From positions 186,001 through 250,000 of the forward strand of contig JAIOPI010000014.1 in NCBI GenBank assembly GCA_021413965.1: a stretch of DNA of 64,000 nucleotides, written 5' to 3'. Position 1 is the first letter of the stretch; every line of letters starts with the position of its first letter. This stretch comes from Lentisphaerota bacterium (GTDB lineage Bacteria > Verrucomicrobiota > Kiritimatiellia > UBA8416 > JAIOPI01). Below, piece after piece: positions 17,392-27,701 of the stretch. Below the pieces are notes generated by a model. That model had not been told where the DNA came from, did not search any database, and saw nothing but the letters and a program-made list of their open reading frames with translations. Both the position numbers and the translations under genes were made by a program.

Positions 17392-20300
17392 ATGGGCACG
17401 ATATGGAGGTGTGTTCAGCGGGTCGCGTTCCTCGTTTTAGTCGCGTGTCCACGACTCCTCTACGCGGACGTGGACTGGATTCCTACTGGAGCGGCCGCCT
17501 GGGAAACTCCGGGTAACTGGTTGGGCGGCGCCGTGCCGTCGATCGGCGGTGGGAGCATTGCGCGCGTGCTCAACGGGGGGACGGCCGAGATCACCGTGGC
17601 CGGTCAGAATACCGCGTTCCTCACGCTGGCCGTTGGTTCCGGGCAGTCTGGGTACGTCCACCTGATTTCCGGTTCGTTGCAGAGTTCGAGCGTTCAGAAT
17701 CTCTGCCGTGCGGGTTTGGCGGCATTCACCCAAGAGGCCTTCACCACCAACACGGTGGGTGGGTCGGTGACCATTGGCGAGCAGAGCGGGTCGCAGGGAA
17801 CATACTACCTGAACGGCGGATGGCTGTACGTTCCCAACAGCGACATCTATGTCGGGTACAACGCCGGTGCCACGGGCACCATTCAGCAGGCGGGCGGTGT
17901 TCTCGGCTGCCTCGGTTCCGCCAGCAAGCAACTCTACCTCGGGTTCAACGCCGGTGCCGTGGGCAACTACGTGATGAACGGGGGGATCATTGCGCTCACC
18001 AACAACAACTACGGCTCCGTGGGGCAATCGGGGACCGGTCACTTCACGCAGAACAACGGCAGCATCACCGGCAACCGGGATTGGTACATCGGCAAGAACG
18101 CCGGGGCCTACGGCGACCAGACGATGGCGAACGGCACCTTCCTCGTCTACTGGCCGTACGTGGGATTCAATGCGGGCAGCACGGGTGTCGTGACCATGAC
18201 GGGCGGCACGTTTCAGGGGGGGCAGAATCTCTCAGTCGGGCAAGCCGGCAAAGGCACTTTCTATCAAAGCGGGGGCACGGTCGGGGTGACCAACGAGTAC
18301 CTCTATATCGGCAAGAACACAACCGGCGTGGGGGCGTACTACTTGAGCGGCAGCGGTCAGTTGCTGCTGACGAACGCGAACAATTTTCTCTACGTCGGGT
18401 TCGACGGCAACGGGACGCTGATCCAGAGCAACGGCACGGTCCAGGTGGCGAACTACCTATTCGTGGGCAAGGGCAATGGCGGGGGCGGGGCGGTGGGGCT
18501 GTACCGGATCGAGAACGGCAGCGTGTACGTGGGGCAGAATCTGGTGCTGGGCGAGCAGGCGGCGGCGACGGGCACGGTGCAGGTCGTGGGCAGCGCGGCC
18601 ACGCTCAACGCGAAGGCCTACCAGCAGAACGCGAACTCGACCTTGTCGGTGCAGCTGGACGGGGGCGGGCTGAGCCCGATCAACGTGACGAACACGGCGA
18701 CGCTGAACGGGACGCTGACGATCGGCGCGAGCGTGCAGGTCCCCTACAATACGACGGTGACGGTGATCAACGCGGGCGGCCTTGCGGGGCGGTTCAGCGC
18801 GACGAATTTCGTGGCGCCGCTGACGGGCGCGGACGTGATTTATGACGTCGCCAACGGGGACGTGAAGCTGACGCACTTCGTGTACCCGCCGCCGATCTGG
18901 CAGCCGACGGGCACGGGCGCCTGGGAGACGGGCGCGAACTGGGGCGGGGCCGTGCCGGCGCTGGACGCGTACAACGGCAATGCGGTGATCAACAACGGCG
19001 GGACGGCCGAGATCACGACGCCGGGGCAGGCGGCTCAGTCGCTGACCGTGGGGACGAACGCGGCGGGTTCCGGGACCGTGCACCTGATCGCGGGGACGCT
19101 GCAGACGTCGGGCAGCGAGATCATCGGGCAGTGGGGCGCGGGGCAGGTGACGCAGGAGAGCGGGACGACGAACCGGGTGAGCGGAACGCTGACGGTGGGC
19201 GAGCAGAGCGGGGCGCGGGGGACGTACCAGCTCAACGGCGGGACGCTGGCGGCGCCGAACTCGACGATTTACGCGGGGCGCTATGCGGGTGCGACCGGGA
19301 CGATCGCGCAGGCGGGAGGCGTGGTGGAGGGGCCGGGGTCGCAGTACCTGAACCTGGGGTACACGGCCGGGTCCGTGGGCAACTACCTGATGACGGGGGG
19401 CAACCTCAACCTGACCAACACGACCTACGCGGCGGTGGGATACTACGGCACGGGGCACGTCGTGCAGAGCAACGGCGCGGTGAGCTGTGACCAGCAATTC
19501 AACATCGGCAAGGAGAGCGGCGCGAGCGGGGACTACACGATGTCGGGCGGGTCATTCTACGCGCGGCTGCCGGTGCTGGGAGAGAAGAGCGGTGGGACGG
19601 GGGTGCTGACGATCAGCGGCGGGACGTTCCTGGGCGGGGATAACCTGAAGGTCGGGCAGCTCGGGAACGGGGCGGTGGTGCAAAGCGGCGGCGTGGTGGG
19701 TGTGACCAATCAGTACCTGTTCCTGGGCGAGGAGGCCTCTGGCGTGGGGTCCTACACGCTGAGCGGCAGCGGTCAACTCCTGCTGACCAACGCGGCCAAT
19801 TTCCTGTATGTGGGCAACTACGGCCGCGGCACCTTCACGCAGAGCAATGGCATCGTGCGGGTGGCGAACTACCTGATCATCTCGAAGTATGCGGGTGCGA
19901 ACGGCCGGTATCGCATCGAGAACGGCTCGCTGACTGTGGACAGTTGGCTGGAGGTGGGCGAGAACGCCGCGGCGGCCGGCGCGATGGACGTGGTCGGCAG
20001 TCTGCCCACCATCGGGGTCAACAACTACTCGCAGACGGCGAACTCGACGCTGTCGGTGACGGTCGATGCGGGGGGGCTGAGCCCGATCAGCGTGACCAAC
20101 AGCGCGCTCCTGAACGGGACGCTGCGTGTGGACGCGAGCGTGGCGGTGCCCTACAGCGCGACGGTGACGGTGATCAACGCGGGCGGCCTGACGGGGCGGT
20201 TTAGCGCGACGAATTTCGTGGCGCCGCTGACGGGTGCGGATGTGATTTATGACGTCGCGAACGGGGATGTGAAGCTGACGCACTTCCAGTACCCGCAGCC

Positions 20301-21735
20301 GATCTGGCAGCCGACCTGGACGGATGCGTGGGAGACGGCGACGAACTGGAATGGGGTCGTCCCGTCGATCGACGCCTACAACGGCAATGCCCAGATCAAC
20401 AACGGCGGCACGGCCGACATCACGCAGGCGGGGCAGGCGGCGCAGTCGCTGACGCTGGCGTGGGGTCCGGCGGAGGCCGGGTCGGTTCACCTGATCGCGG
20501 GTTCGCTGGAATCGTCCGGATTCCAGACGGTGGGCCGCGGCGGGACGGGCGTCTTCACGCAGGAAGCCGGGACGACCAACCGCAGCGGCAGCACGCTGAC
20601 GGTGGGCGAGCAGAGCGGCGCCAACGGCCACTACGGGCTGAACGGCGGCCGGTTGCAGGTGCTGGCCAACGACCTCATCGTGGGTAATATCGCGGGGGCG
20701 ACGGGAACCGTGACGCAGGCGGGGGGCGACCTGCAGATCCTCGGTGCGTCGAAGTACCTGTACCTCGGATACAACGCGGGAGCGGTCGGCAACTACGTGC
20801 TGAACGGCGGCAACGTGAACCTGACCAACAGCAACTACGCTGCGATCGGGTACTTCGGCACGGGGCATGTCGTGCAGAACAACGGCAGCTTGGTTTGCGA
20901 CCAGCAGTTCAACATCGGCAAGGAGAGCGGCGCGGCTGGGGACTACACGATCAACAACGGCAGCTTCCTGGCGCGCTGGCCCGTGATCGGCGAGAAGAGC
21001 GGTGCCAACGGGACGGTGACGGTGACGGGCGGCCAGTTCCTCGGCGGGTACAATCTGTCGGTGGGCCAGTTTGGGCAGGGGGCGATCATCCAGAGTGGCG
21101 GTACCGTCAGCGTGACCAACCAGTACCTGTTCCTTGGCGAAGCGGCGTCGGGTGTCGGGTCCTACACGCTTAGCGGAACGGGCGAATTGCTCGTGACCAA
21201 CAGTGCGGGGTTCCTCTACGTCGGTTACAACGGCCACGGGACGCTCACGCAGAGCAACGGCACGGTGCGGGTCGCCAACGACCTCTTCGTCGGCAAGAAC
21301 AACGGCGCCGTGGGGCTGTACCGGGTCGCGGGTGGCACGGCGGCGATTGGACGGAACCTGATTCTCGGGGAAGGGGTGACGGCCTCCGGGACGCTGCAGG
21401 TGGTGGGCACGAACGCCAGTCTGCAGGCTGCCGGCTACTACGCGCAGAACGCGGCCTCGACGTTGGCGCTGGAGCTGGCGACCAACGGGGTGAGCGCGAT
21501 CAACGTCACGGGCTCGGCCACACTCAACGGCACGCTCAGCATCAGCGGCGAAAGCCTGGGGTACAACGAGACCGTGACCGTGATCAATGCCGGATCGCTG
21601 GCCGGGCGATTCAGCGTGACCAATGTGGTTCTGCCGCTCACGTCGGTTGACGTGGTCTACGACACCGCGAACGGCGACCTCAAACTGACCCACTTTATCT
21701 TCTTCAAGCCGACCACGGTGTTCCAATTCCAGTGA
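17392..21735 (+). CDS. Giant exported beta-helix protein of three tandem units
   Basis: 1447 residues from the ATG at 17392, with GAGGGG upstream. MGTIWRCVQRVAFLVLVACP begins a signal peptide ending near LLYA. The mature protein is three homologous units beginning at W29 (DWIPTGAAAWETPGNW), W503 (WQPTGTGAWETGANW) and W972 (WQPTWTDAWETATNW), each about 470 residues. Each unit is a run of short glycine/threonine-rich strands such as YVGYNAGATGTIQQAGG and closes with VINAGxLxGRFSxTNxVxPL, then a DVxYDxANGDxKLTHF motif. A right-handed beta-helix is predicted. The end TTVFQFQ resembles the end of the protein at 59.0 kb. No barrel or anchor is present. Units 2 and 3 are so alike that recombination could change their number. 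The paralogue at 15244 has one unit. Confidence 0.88.
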   Translation: MGTIWRCVQRVAFLVLVACPRLLYADVDWIPTGAAAWETPGNWLGGAVPSIGGGSIARVLNGGTAEITVAGQNTAFLTLAVGSGQSGYVHLISGSLQSSSVQNLCRAGLAAFTQEAFTTNTVGGSVTIGEQSGSQGTYYLNGGWLYVPNSDIYVGYNAGATGTIQQAGGVLGCLGSASKQLYLGFNAGAVGNYVMNGGIIALTNNNYGSVGQSGTGHFTQNNGSITGNRDWYIGKNAGAYGDQTMANGTFLVYWPYVGFNAGSTGVVTMTGGTFQGGQNLSVGQAGKGTFYQSGGTVGVTNEYLYIGKNTTGVGAYYLSGSGQLLLTNANNFLYVGFDGNGTLIQSNGTVQVANYLFVGKGNGGGGAVGLYRIENGSVYVGQNLVLGEQAAATGTVQVVGSAATLNAKAYQQNANSTLSVQLDGGGLSPINVTNTATLNGTLTIGASVQVPYNTTVTVINAGGLAGRFSATNFVAPLTGADVIYDVANGDVKLTHFVYPPPIWQPTGTGAWETGANWGGAVPALDAYNGNAVINNGGTAEITTPGQAAQSLTVGTNAAGSGTVHLIAGTLQTSGSEIIGQWGAGQVTQESGTTNRVSGTLTVGEQSGARGTYQLNGGTLAAPNSTIYAGRYAGATGTIAQAGGVVEGPGSQYLNLGYTAGSVGNYLMTGGNLNLTNTTYAAVGYYGTGHVVQSNGAVSCDQQFNIGKESGASGDYTMSGGSFYARLPVLGEKSGGTGVLTISGGTFLGGDNLKVGQLGNGAVVQSGGVVGVTNQYLFLGEEASGVGSYTLSGSGQLLLTNAANFLYVGNYGRGTFTQSNGIVRVANYLIISKYAGANGRYRIENGSLTVDSWLEVGENAAAAGAMDVVGSLPTIGVNNYSQTANSTLSVTVDAGGLSPISVTNSALLNGTLRVDASVAVPYSATVTVINAGGLTGRFSATNFVAPLTGADVIYDVANGDVKLTHFQYPQPIWQPTWTDAWETATNWNGVVPSIDAYNGNAQINNGGTADITQAGQAAQSLTLAWGPAEAGSVHLIAGSLESSGFQTVGRGGTGVFTQEAGTTNRSGSTLTVGEQSGANGHYGLNGGRLQVLANDLIVGNIAGATGTVTQAGGDLQILGASKYLYLGYNAGAVGNYVLNGGNVNLTNSNYAAIGYFGTGHVVQNNGSLVCDQQFNIGKESGAAGDYTINNGSFLARWPVIGEKSGANGTVTVTGGQFLGGYNLSVGQFGQGAIIQSGGTVSVTNQYLFLGEAASGVGSYTLSGTGELLVTNSAGFLYVGYNGHGTLTQSNGTVRVANDLFVGKNNGAVGLYRVAGGTAAIGRNLILGEGVTASGTLQVVGTNASLQAAGYYAQNAASTLALELATNGVSAINVTGSATLNGTLSISGESLGYNETVTVINAGSLAGRFSVTNVVLPLTSVDVVYDTANGDLKLTHFIFFKPTTVFQFQ
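17476..21735 (+). repeat. Three tandem 1.4-kb coding repeats
   Basis: Repeat units begin at 17476, 18898 and 20305, giving spacings of 1422 and 1407 bases and a last unit of 1431 bases. Long near-identical stretches recur, for example around 18770-18900 and 20170-20310 (GTGATCAACGCGGGCGGCCT in both). The first unit is the most diverged. Confidence 0.85.
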
Positions 21736-21767
21736 GGGTGCGCATCCCGCGCGGGCCGGCGGCCGCA

Positions 21768-21785
21768 GGCGTCGCCAGCGACGCC
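21768..21785. terminator. Possible bidirectional terminator
   Basis: GGCGTCGC (21768-21775) and GCGACGCC (21778-21785) form a perfect stem between the convergent ends at 21735 and 21805. The two-base gap means the outermost seven pairs with a four-base loop are realistic. There is no U-tract on either strand. Confidence 0.4.
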
Positions 21786-21804
21786 CCGACTGCATCGCTC
21801 CGGC

Positions 21805-23757
21805 CTACGCGTTCGCCAGGCGCTCGTCGATCGTGGTTGAATAGCCGCGCTCGATGCGGCACATCAGCAGCACCGTTCCCACGAGCAGCAGGTTGGTGAT
21901 GCCGTTGGCGACGCCAAAGACGACCGCGCCACGCTCCAGGTTCAGGACCATGGCCGACGCCACCTGGCAGACCCAGATGCCGGCTGCGAGCAGGAACTTG
22001 CTGCCAAGCACCATCAGCATCCCGTGGTGAGGCAGTCCGTTCCGCAGGGTGCCGCCGATTGCGGCGGCTGCCATGTCGCGCCGGATGCCGCGCTTCACGG
22101 CGAGCCAGGCCCACCACCCCAGGAGGGCCCCGGGCAGGACCCACAGCGCGAAGCCGCGCAGCGCGACAGTCTGGTGCCTGGCGGCCATGACGCCCATGAG
22201 GCCGAGGGCGCCGCACACCGAGACGACCATCACGCCATCGAAGGTCAGAAACGCCAGCTTCATCCACTTGCTCTGGGGGCCGATGATCGGCACGGCGGGC
22301 ATCTCCTCGACGCCCTTCGCGCTCCAAGGCGCGGGCGGATTGAAGTGCCGGTCACCGCCCATCTGGTGCCAGAAGAGGTAGACGCGGACGAGGAAGGCGG
22401 CGCTGATGGCCGAGAAGACGGCGCCCCACACGTGGATGAAGCGGTAGGCGAAATCGGAGCCGTGGCAGAGGCGCCGCACGAGGTCGATGAAGAGCCCGGC
22501 GAGGATGCCGAAGACGACGGTGAAGACGGAGCGCAGCATGGCCTGGGACGAGCAGAACTGGCCGAAGCGCGACTGTGGAAAGACGCGCATCTCGCACGGC
22601 AGGCTGGCCGTTCCCACCAGGGCCGACAGGAAGGCGTTGATGATGACGTTGCCGACATTGAGCCAGAAGAAGTAGGGGCCGGGCAGGGTGATGAAGACCC
22701 AGACCAGCGACATAAGGCTGCCGAGCACGCCGAAGAGGGCGCCGTACACGGTGATGCGTAGTGGATGCCAGCGGTCGACGAAGATCGCCATGCAGTACAT
22801 GGCGGCCATCATGGCGATGGAGCCGATGGCGGCGATCTTGCCGATCTGATCGAGCGACAGGCCCATTTCGCGGTTGAAAAAGACGGTGAATGTGCCGATC
22901 GCCCCGCCGGCGGCGGCAAACCCCGTGGCGAGAAAGCGGTACCAGTAGAACTTGTGCGTGAAGGATTCCCGGAAGAACGTGGCGACGCCCTGCCATCCGC
23001 GCCCCGCCTGCTCGGATTCCCCTTCGGGCGGCGGATAGGACCCCTCTTTCACGTTCAAGCAGGTGAGGCCGAAGCCGACGAAGTAGAGCGCCGCGGCGCC
23101 GAGGAAGATTTCCTGCATGTGGGATTCGGCGTACTTGAAGACGAAAAAGTTGTAGAAGGCGCTCGCCCCGGTGCCCACGATGCCGAACACGCCCATGAAG
23201 CGCGCGAGGAACCGGGCCGGAACCACATCGTTGAACAGGTAGAAAAAGACGGACGCGACGAACATGTTGAAGAACTGGAAGCAGATCAGAAAGGCGGCGA
23301 TGAGGGCGATGGTGATCGAGGCGGGCGGGATGTGACTCAGGAACAGCGCATGCTGATGGAGCCACGCGCTGAGCGGATGGCTCAGCCCGATCAGGACGAG
23401 ACTGAGGCACAGGAAGGGCAGGGTGCCGATGATGAACGGAATGCGCCGTCCCCACTTGCTGCGGTACCGGTCGCTCCGGAAGCTCACGTAGGGGCACACC
23501 GTCATGTTCAGCACGCCCGGCGCGGTGGTGAGGATCAGCCCCATCAGCCAGTTCGAACATCCCAGGTCCTTGAGGGTCAGCGGCAGGATGCTGGGCACCA
23601 CCGATTCCATGATCTGGAAGCAGAAGTTCCCCCAGAGGAGCCAGGCGAAGAGCGCGAACAGTCCCGCCCGCGTGTAGGACAACGTCCCGCAGTGGTAGAG
23701 CCGGGTGGCGGCGGTGGCGGGCAGGTCAGGATTTGGCGGCGATGATGTGGGATGCAT
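21805..23757 (-). CDS. MFS transporter with long C-terminal extension
   Basis: 650 residues from the ATG at 23757, which lies five bases after the stop of the upstream gene; an in-frame start at 23802 would overlap that gene. The protein has many hydrophobic helices. FALFAWLLWGNFCFQIMESV is the first, at about residue 37, and VCPYVSFRSDRYRSKWGRR is the loop-2/3 signature region (D-R-x-x-x-x-WGRR) of sugar-cation and related major facilitator proteins. Helices beyond the usual twelve, after about residue 480, explain the excess over the normal 400-450 residues. It is the second gene of a minus-strand operon behind the 1312-residue exported protein. An oligosaccharide or sugar is the likely substrate, by context only. 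Confidence 0.85.
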   Translation of the reverse strand: MHPTSSPPNPDLPATAATRLYHCGTLSYTRAGLFALFAWLLWGNFCFQIMESVVPSILPLTLKDLGCSNWLMGLILTTAPGVLNMTVCPYVSFRSDRYRSKWGRRIPFIIGTLPFLCLSLVLIGLSHPLSAWLHQHALFLSHIPPASITIALIAAFLICFQFFNMFVASVFFYLFNDVVPARFLARFMGVFGIVGTGASAFYNFFVFKYAESHMQEIFLGAAALYFVGFGLTCLNVKEGSYPPPEGESEQAGRGWQGVATFFRESFTHKFYWYRFLATGFAAAGGAIGTFTVFFNREMGLSLDQIGKIAAIGSIAMMAAMYCMAIFVDRWHPLRITVYGALFGVLGSLMSLVWVFITLPGPYFFWLNVGNVIINAFLSALVGTASLPCEMRVFPQSRFGQFCSSQAMLRSVFTVVFGILAGLFIDLVRRLCHGSDFAYRFIHVWGAVFSAISAAFLVRVYLFWHQMGGDRHFNPPAPWSAKGVEEMPAVPIIGPQSKWMKLAFLTFDGVMVVSVCGALGLMGVMAARHQTVALRGFALWVLPGALLGWWAWLAVKRGIRRDMAAAAIGGTLRNGLPHHGMLMVLGSKFLLAAGIWVCQVASAMVLNLERGAVVFGVANGITNLLLVGTVLLMCRIERGYSTTIDERLANA

Positions 23758-23762
23758 ACGGG

Positions 23763-26700
23763 TTATTGGGCTTCCAGGTTCGCACCGCTCCCGCGCGCCC
23801 ACACGCTGGTGCCGGCCGGGATTTCACAAACGGCGTCCAGCGGGGGGAGTTCGCGGAGGAGCGGATTTGTCCGGATGCGCGCGCGGATGGGTGAGGTGGT
23901 GGGGTTGTGAAGGTGCAGTCCAACCTGTCCGTCCCGGATGCCCGTCCATTCCATGCGCACCTCGGGATGATCGCACAGGACCAGGTTTCCGGCGGCATAG
24001 CTTTTGCCGGGGGTGCCCGCCGCGACGACGAACCGCAGCGTGGTATCGACGGCTTCGAGGAGGCGCAGGGCTCCGTCCGCGAGCACGCCGCACGGCCACT
24101 GGGGAACGACGCCGCGCAGCGCAATCGGCAGCGGGTCGCGCCGCGTGCGCGTGTCCACCGCGATGCGGATCGCCTGGTTCGTGGCCTCCAGCGTCAGCGC
24201 GTAGTGTCCGTCCGCCAGCCGCCCTTCCGTCACCGCCTGCACGCAGGTCGATGCTTCGGCGCACCGGGCGCGCAGGTCGGTTAATTGCTGGGCCGACGTC
24301 ACCGCCCCCTGATGCAGGACGACCAGGAAGCGGCTGGTCACCTGCTGGCCGGCGGTCATCGCCTCCGGATGGGTCGTGAGGGTGACGAGTTCGCGTCCGT
24401 TCCCGGCGGGCAGGACGCTCAGCGCCATTTCGTAGGACGTTCCGTCAAGCGGGAGCACGAGCAGCGAGCCGATGTCGCTGGGCCAGAGCATGACGCCGCC
24501 GTCGGGGGACAACGCCGCCGTGCGTGACCACTCCGGCGTCGTGTAGTCGAAGGCGCCGGTCTCGAGCGCGCCCGTCGCCGGGAGATACGTGTACGTCCAG
24601 GCGGGGGCCAGTTCTCGCAGCGGTGCAATCGCGAGGTGCTGCAGTCCCGGCTGTCCCGTTCGGAACGTCAGGTTCGTCTTCGCCTCCAGCGTGGTCTCCA
24701 CGAGCACCGTGGTGTCGCCGTTGAGGGCGGGGCGGTAGGTGGTCAGCAGCACCCGCGAGCGCGCGCGGCTGAGCGGCGTGTCGAAGCGGTACTCGGTCTG
24801 GTTGAACTCGCTGGAGGCTCCCAGCAGGCGGAGCTCCGACTGGATGTGGTTCTCCGTGGAGCCATCGGCCAGGTACAGAACCGGGCAGGGCTTGAAGTGC
24901 TTGATCGGTTGCACGATGCCGGTCTCGATGACGCGGGGCACGATTTCCGTCATCCGCCGCATGGCGCCTAGCTGGCCGCCCGCTTCCCCCGTGTGCCAAT
25001 ACGAATGCGAGAGAAAGAGGTCGCGGTCGTCGCGCACGAAGGCTTGCGGCGGTGCGGCCAGGCTGCAGATGGTATTCTGGTTGTCGGAGCACATGGCCGC
25101 CATGAACGAGCGGTCTTCCGCCAGGTGGCGCCCCGTCATGGCTTCGGTGCCATCCGCACAGCGCACGCGCATCCACAATTCGTGGTTGCGCGCGACCCGA
25201 ATGGGTTCCTCAAGCTTCAGCCGTGGCTGGCGGGGATGCCAGACGCGGATCGGCGTCGCGCCGCTCATCAGGGTGGCGCTCTCGATGTCGGACGCGGCTT
25301 CGATATCCGCGTGAAGGACGATCCACGCATTGCCATTGAAGAGCAGGCCCTCTCCGGCATTGCCGCAGGCACCGTAGTCGAAAGAGTAGTAGTACGTGTT
25401 GAACCGGGGGCCGTTGCCCACGCAGGCGGTGTACTGGTGGTCCTCGAGGTGTGCGAGGTTCGGGGCGAAGATCGTGGTGGCCCAGGGCTGGCGGGCCGCC
25501 GTGATGGAGGCCGGCGTCGCATAGGCGCCGGCCGCGCGGGGCTGGGGGCCGTACCCGGCGGCCATGAGATCCTGATACAGCTCGCGGGCATCGCGGTTGG
25601 GGGCGCCGGCGTCGCCCGCGGTGACCACGTCGAACCCGCGCCAGAAGCGCTGGTAGAAGGGCGAGATGGCATTGGCGCCCGGCGTGCGCAGTGTCGGGGC
25701 GATCCCCTGGCCGCCGGTGCGGGCGCCGCTCAGGAAGCTCCAGAAGAGCGAGTAGGGCTGTTCGCACTCCGCGGCCGTCGGCAGCGTGCTGACGTGCTGC
25801 AGCACATACGCCCGGACGAGTCCCCACGACGTGGGCGCATCCGGCCGCCTGGCGGCGGGGGTGGTGCCGGCGGAGAAGCTGACCCCGGGCAGGCAGCGAA
25901 ACGAGTCGTCAGAGGCGTCGGCGCAGGCCTTCTGGTACGTCGCCAGCGTCGTGGCGTCGAGCAAGGACGCATCCGACAGAAACGCGAGGAAGTCGTAACG
26001 GGCCAGCCGGGCGGCGTGGCCGAGTTCGGAGATGCGAGCGGGCTTCACGGTGTTTCCGGCGTCTGCGCCAATCAGGCCGTGGAAGGGCTTGAGCATGGGC
26101 CCCGGTTCGCAGAGCGTCCGGGGCGGCAGGTTCTGCTCCGCCAGCAGGCGCGCGAACGCGTCCGGCGGATTCGCGCCTCCCTGTTCGAAGATCCAAATTT
26201 CTCCGACCGAGGCGAACGTGTCCTGCGCCCCGTTCGTCATGGAGAACGTCAGATCCAGTCGGCCGTCCGGGGTTACGGCGGCAGCGGGGATGGGGAACAG
26301 GTCGAGCCGGGGGCCCTGACGGTCGGCGAAGCGGGGCGTTGCCAGCGACGCGGCCACGGGCCGCGGCCCGGCGTTGACCTGCATGGGGCGTGCCGCCTGC
26401 GGCGCATAGGCCCAGCGCAGCAACCCCAGCGTGTAGGCGCCGTCAGGCTTCAGGCTGTCGAATCGGTACGTGAGAGGCGTGGCGCTGAAGGCGCGCGCGT
26501 TGGCCGCCGTGGGGTGGAAGACCTCGGACCACGACCAGCGTACGGGCCACGAGCGGGTGTCTGTCCACCCCTTGCCGCGCTCCGGACTGTACGGGAGATC
26601 GGACATCGCGCCGCAATCGACATAGGCGACGGGGTGCGAGCCGTCCGGCGTGAACAGCCGCCGCACGCTGTTGAACCAGTCCGCTTTGCTGCTGCTGCAC

Positions 26701-27701
26701 GCGACGTTGCCGGTAACCACTGCGGGGCCGGCGCTGGGCGGGGCGGTCGGGGGCTCGCCGGGGCTGGCATTGGCCGCGAGCCACTTGAGCAAGTTGGCCA
26801 TCAGCGTTTCGCCGCCCGTCTGCATGACGAAGCCATCGCCAAATGCCCAGTGATAGGCGTCGAAAATAAAGTACTGCGAACTGGTGGTGAACAGCGCCAT
26901 GCGGCCGGCGCCCCACGGGCGCACGGCCAGGAACGGCGGCGCGGAGGTGTAGCTGCCAAGCGTCGCGCGACCGGCGCTGAGTTCGTCGAGCGGATGGGTG
27001 ACGCAGGTCAGATTGCCCCGGATCAGCACCTGCCAGTCTGGCGAGAGCCGCATCGTGTGCGTCAGAACATAGGCGTCGGTGTAGTCGATCGGCAGCCACA
27101 ACTGGCTGAGGCTGTCGGTGACGGGGTGGGGAGCGATGTTCGTGGTCGAGAGATACCGGTACCCGATGATGCGCGTGAGCAGTTGTTGGTGGTCCGGGTC
27201 GCGGGGTTGCTCGTTGAGCAGCTCGGCTCCAAATCCGTGAAGCCAGGGATTGAGCTGCCGGGTGAATCCCCGGCCGCCGTAGTAACTGGGCGCCGGCAGG
27301 AGGGCGAATCCGCCCCCGGCGCGAATGTAGCGCTCGAGGTCGGCGCCCAGCCGTTCGTCGATGGCGCGGGTGCCGTCGTAGAGCATCGGCATCATGCCGA
27401 CGACCACCGGGAACCGTGCCAGGGTAGCAGCATCGGTAGTCTGATAGCACCCGACCTGCAGGTCGAATCCAGCGGAGCGGTAGTAGGTCAGTGCCCGCGC
27501 ATCGATGTGGTCGAGTCCCTGGAGGCGCAGATCCTCGGAGTACAGGCACAGGACCGGAATGAGGGGTTTTTCGGTGGCCGTCGCTTCGGCGGCCGACAGG
27601 TGGCAGGGCCCGCCGAGGAGCGGGACCACGCCCGCCAACATGCCGACAGCGCGAAAGCCGCGCATGGTCAGCCGGCCTATGAATCGCCCAGACATCTGCA
27701 T
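23763..27701 (-). CDS. Large exported multidomain protein (GATase-like, PHP-like)
   Basis: 1312 residues from the ATG at 27701; an ATG at 27695 and a TTG at 27734 are alternatives. Residues 1-38 are a signal peptide ending HLSAAEA. Residues 45-330 resemble the class I glutamine amidotransferase-like fold (LERYIRAGGGFALLPAPSYY) without a catalytic Cys. Residues 520-790 resemble a PHP-type domain, with YTACVGNGPRF near 760 matching the GRxxxTxGP segment of such proteins. Sandwich-like regions follow to the end. The order of segments is the same as in the 1041-residue cytoplasmic protein at 32.8 kb (compare CSDNQNT near 871 with GSDQMNN there), so the two are paralogues. No family name is recognised. 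It heads the transporter operon and its start lies 24 bases from a palindromic site. Confidence 0.82.
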   Translation of the reverse strand: MQMSGRFIGRLTMRGFRAVGMLAGVVPLLGGPCHLSAAEATATEKPLIPVLCLYSEDLRLQGLDHIDARALTYYRSAGFDLQVGCYQTTDAATLARFPVVVGMMPMLYDGTRAIDERLGADLERYIRAGGGFALLPAPSYYGGRGFTRQLNPWLHGFGAELLNEQPRDPDHQQLLTRIIGYRYLSTTNIAPHPVTDSLSQLWLPIDYTDAYVLTHTMRLSPDWQVLIRGNLTCVTHPLDELSAGRATLGSYTSAPPFLAVRPWGAGRMALFTTSSQYFIFDAYHWAFGDGFVMQTGGETLMANLLKWLAANASPGEPPTAPPSAGPAVVTGNVACSSSKADWFNSVRRLFTPDGSHPVAYVDCGAMSDLPYSPERGKGWTDTRSWPVRWSWSEVFHPTAANARAFSATPLTYRFDSLKPDGAYTLGLLRWAYAPQAARPMQVNAGPRPVAASLATPRFADRQGPRLDLFPIPAAAVTPDGRLDLTFSMTNGAQDTFASVGEIWIFEQGGANPPDAFARLLAEQNLPPRTLCEPGPMLKPFHGLIGADAGNTVKPARISELGHAARLARYDFLAFLSDASLLDATTLATYQKACADASDDSFRCLPGVSFSAGTTPAARRPDAPTSWGLVRAYVLQHVSTLPTAAECEQPYSLFWSFLSGARTGGQGIAPTLRTPGANAISPFYQRFWRGFDVVTAGDAGAPNRDARELYQDLMAAGYGPQPRAAGAYATPASITAARQPWATTIFAPNLAHLEDHQYTACVGNGPRFNTYYYSFDYGACGNAGEGLLFNGNAWIVLHADIEAASDIESATLMSGATPIRVWHPRQPRLKLEEPIRVARNHELWMRVRCADGTEAMTGRHLAEDRSFMAAMCSDNQNTICSLAAPPQAFVRDDRDLFLSHSYWHTGEAGGQLGAMRRMTEIVPRVIETGIVQPIKHFKPCPVLYLADGSTENHIQSELRLLGASSEFNQTEYRFDTPLSRARSRVLLTTYRPALNGDTTVLVETTLEAKTNLTFRTGQPGLQHLAIAPLRELAPAWTYTYLPATGALETGAFDYTTPEWSRTAALSPDGGVMLWPSDIGSLLVLPLDGTSYEMALSVLPAGNGRELVTLTTHPEAMTAGQQVTSRFLVVLHQGAVTSAQQLTDLRARCAEASTCVQAVTEGRLADGHYALTLEATNQAIRIAVDTRTRRDPLPIALRGVVPQWPCGVLADGALRLLEAVDTTLRFVVAAGTPGKSYAAGNLVLCDHPEVRMEWTGIRDGQVGLHLHNPTTSPIRARIRTNPLLRELPPLDAVCEIPAGTSVWARGSGANLEAQ

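Noticed and set aside
17476..21735. CRISPR array or short tandem repeats
   Set aside because: The periodicity is a coding repeat of about 470 residues with inner strand repeats; there are no spacers or uniform direct repeats.
19552..21795. 747-residue minus-strand frame opposite the tandem-unit gene
   Set aside because: It repeats with the same period as the plus-strand gene and has no signal peptide or family motif.
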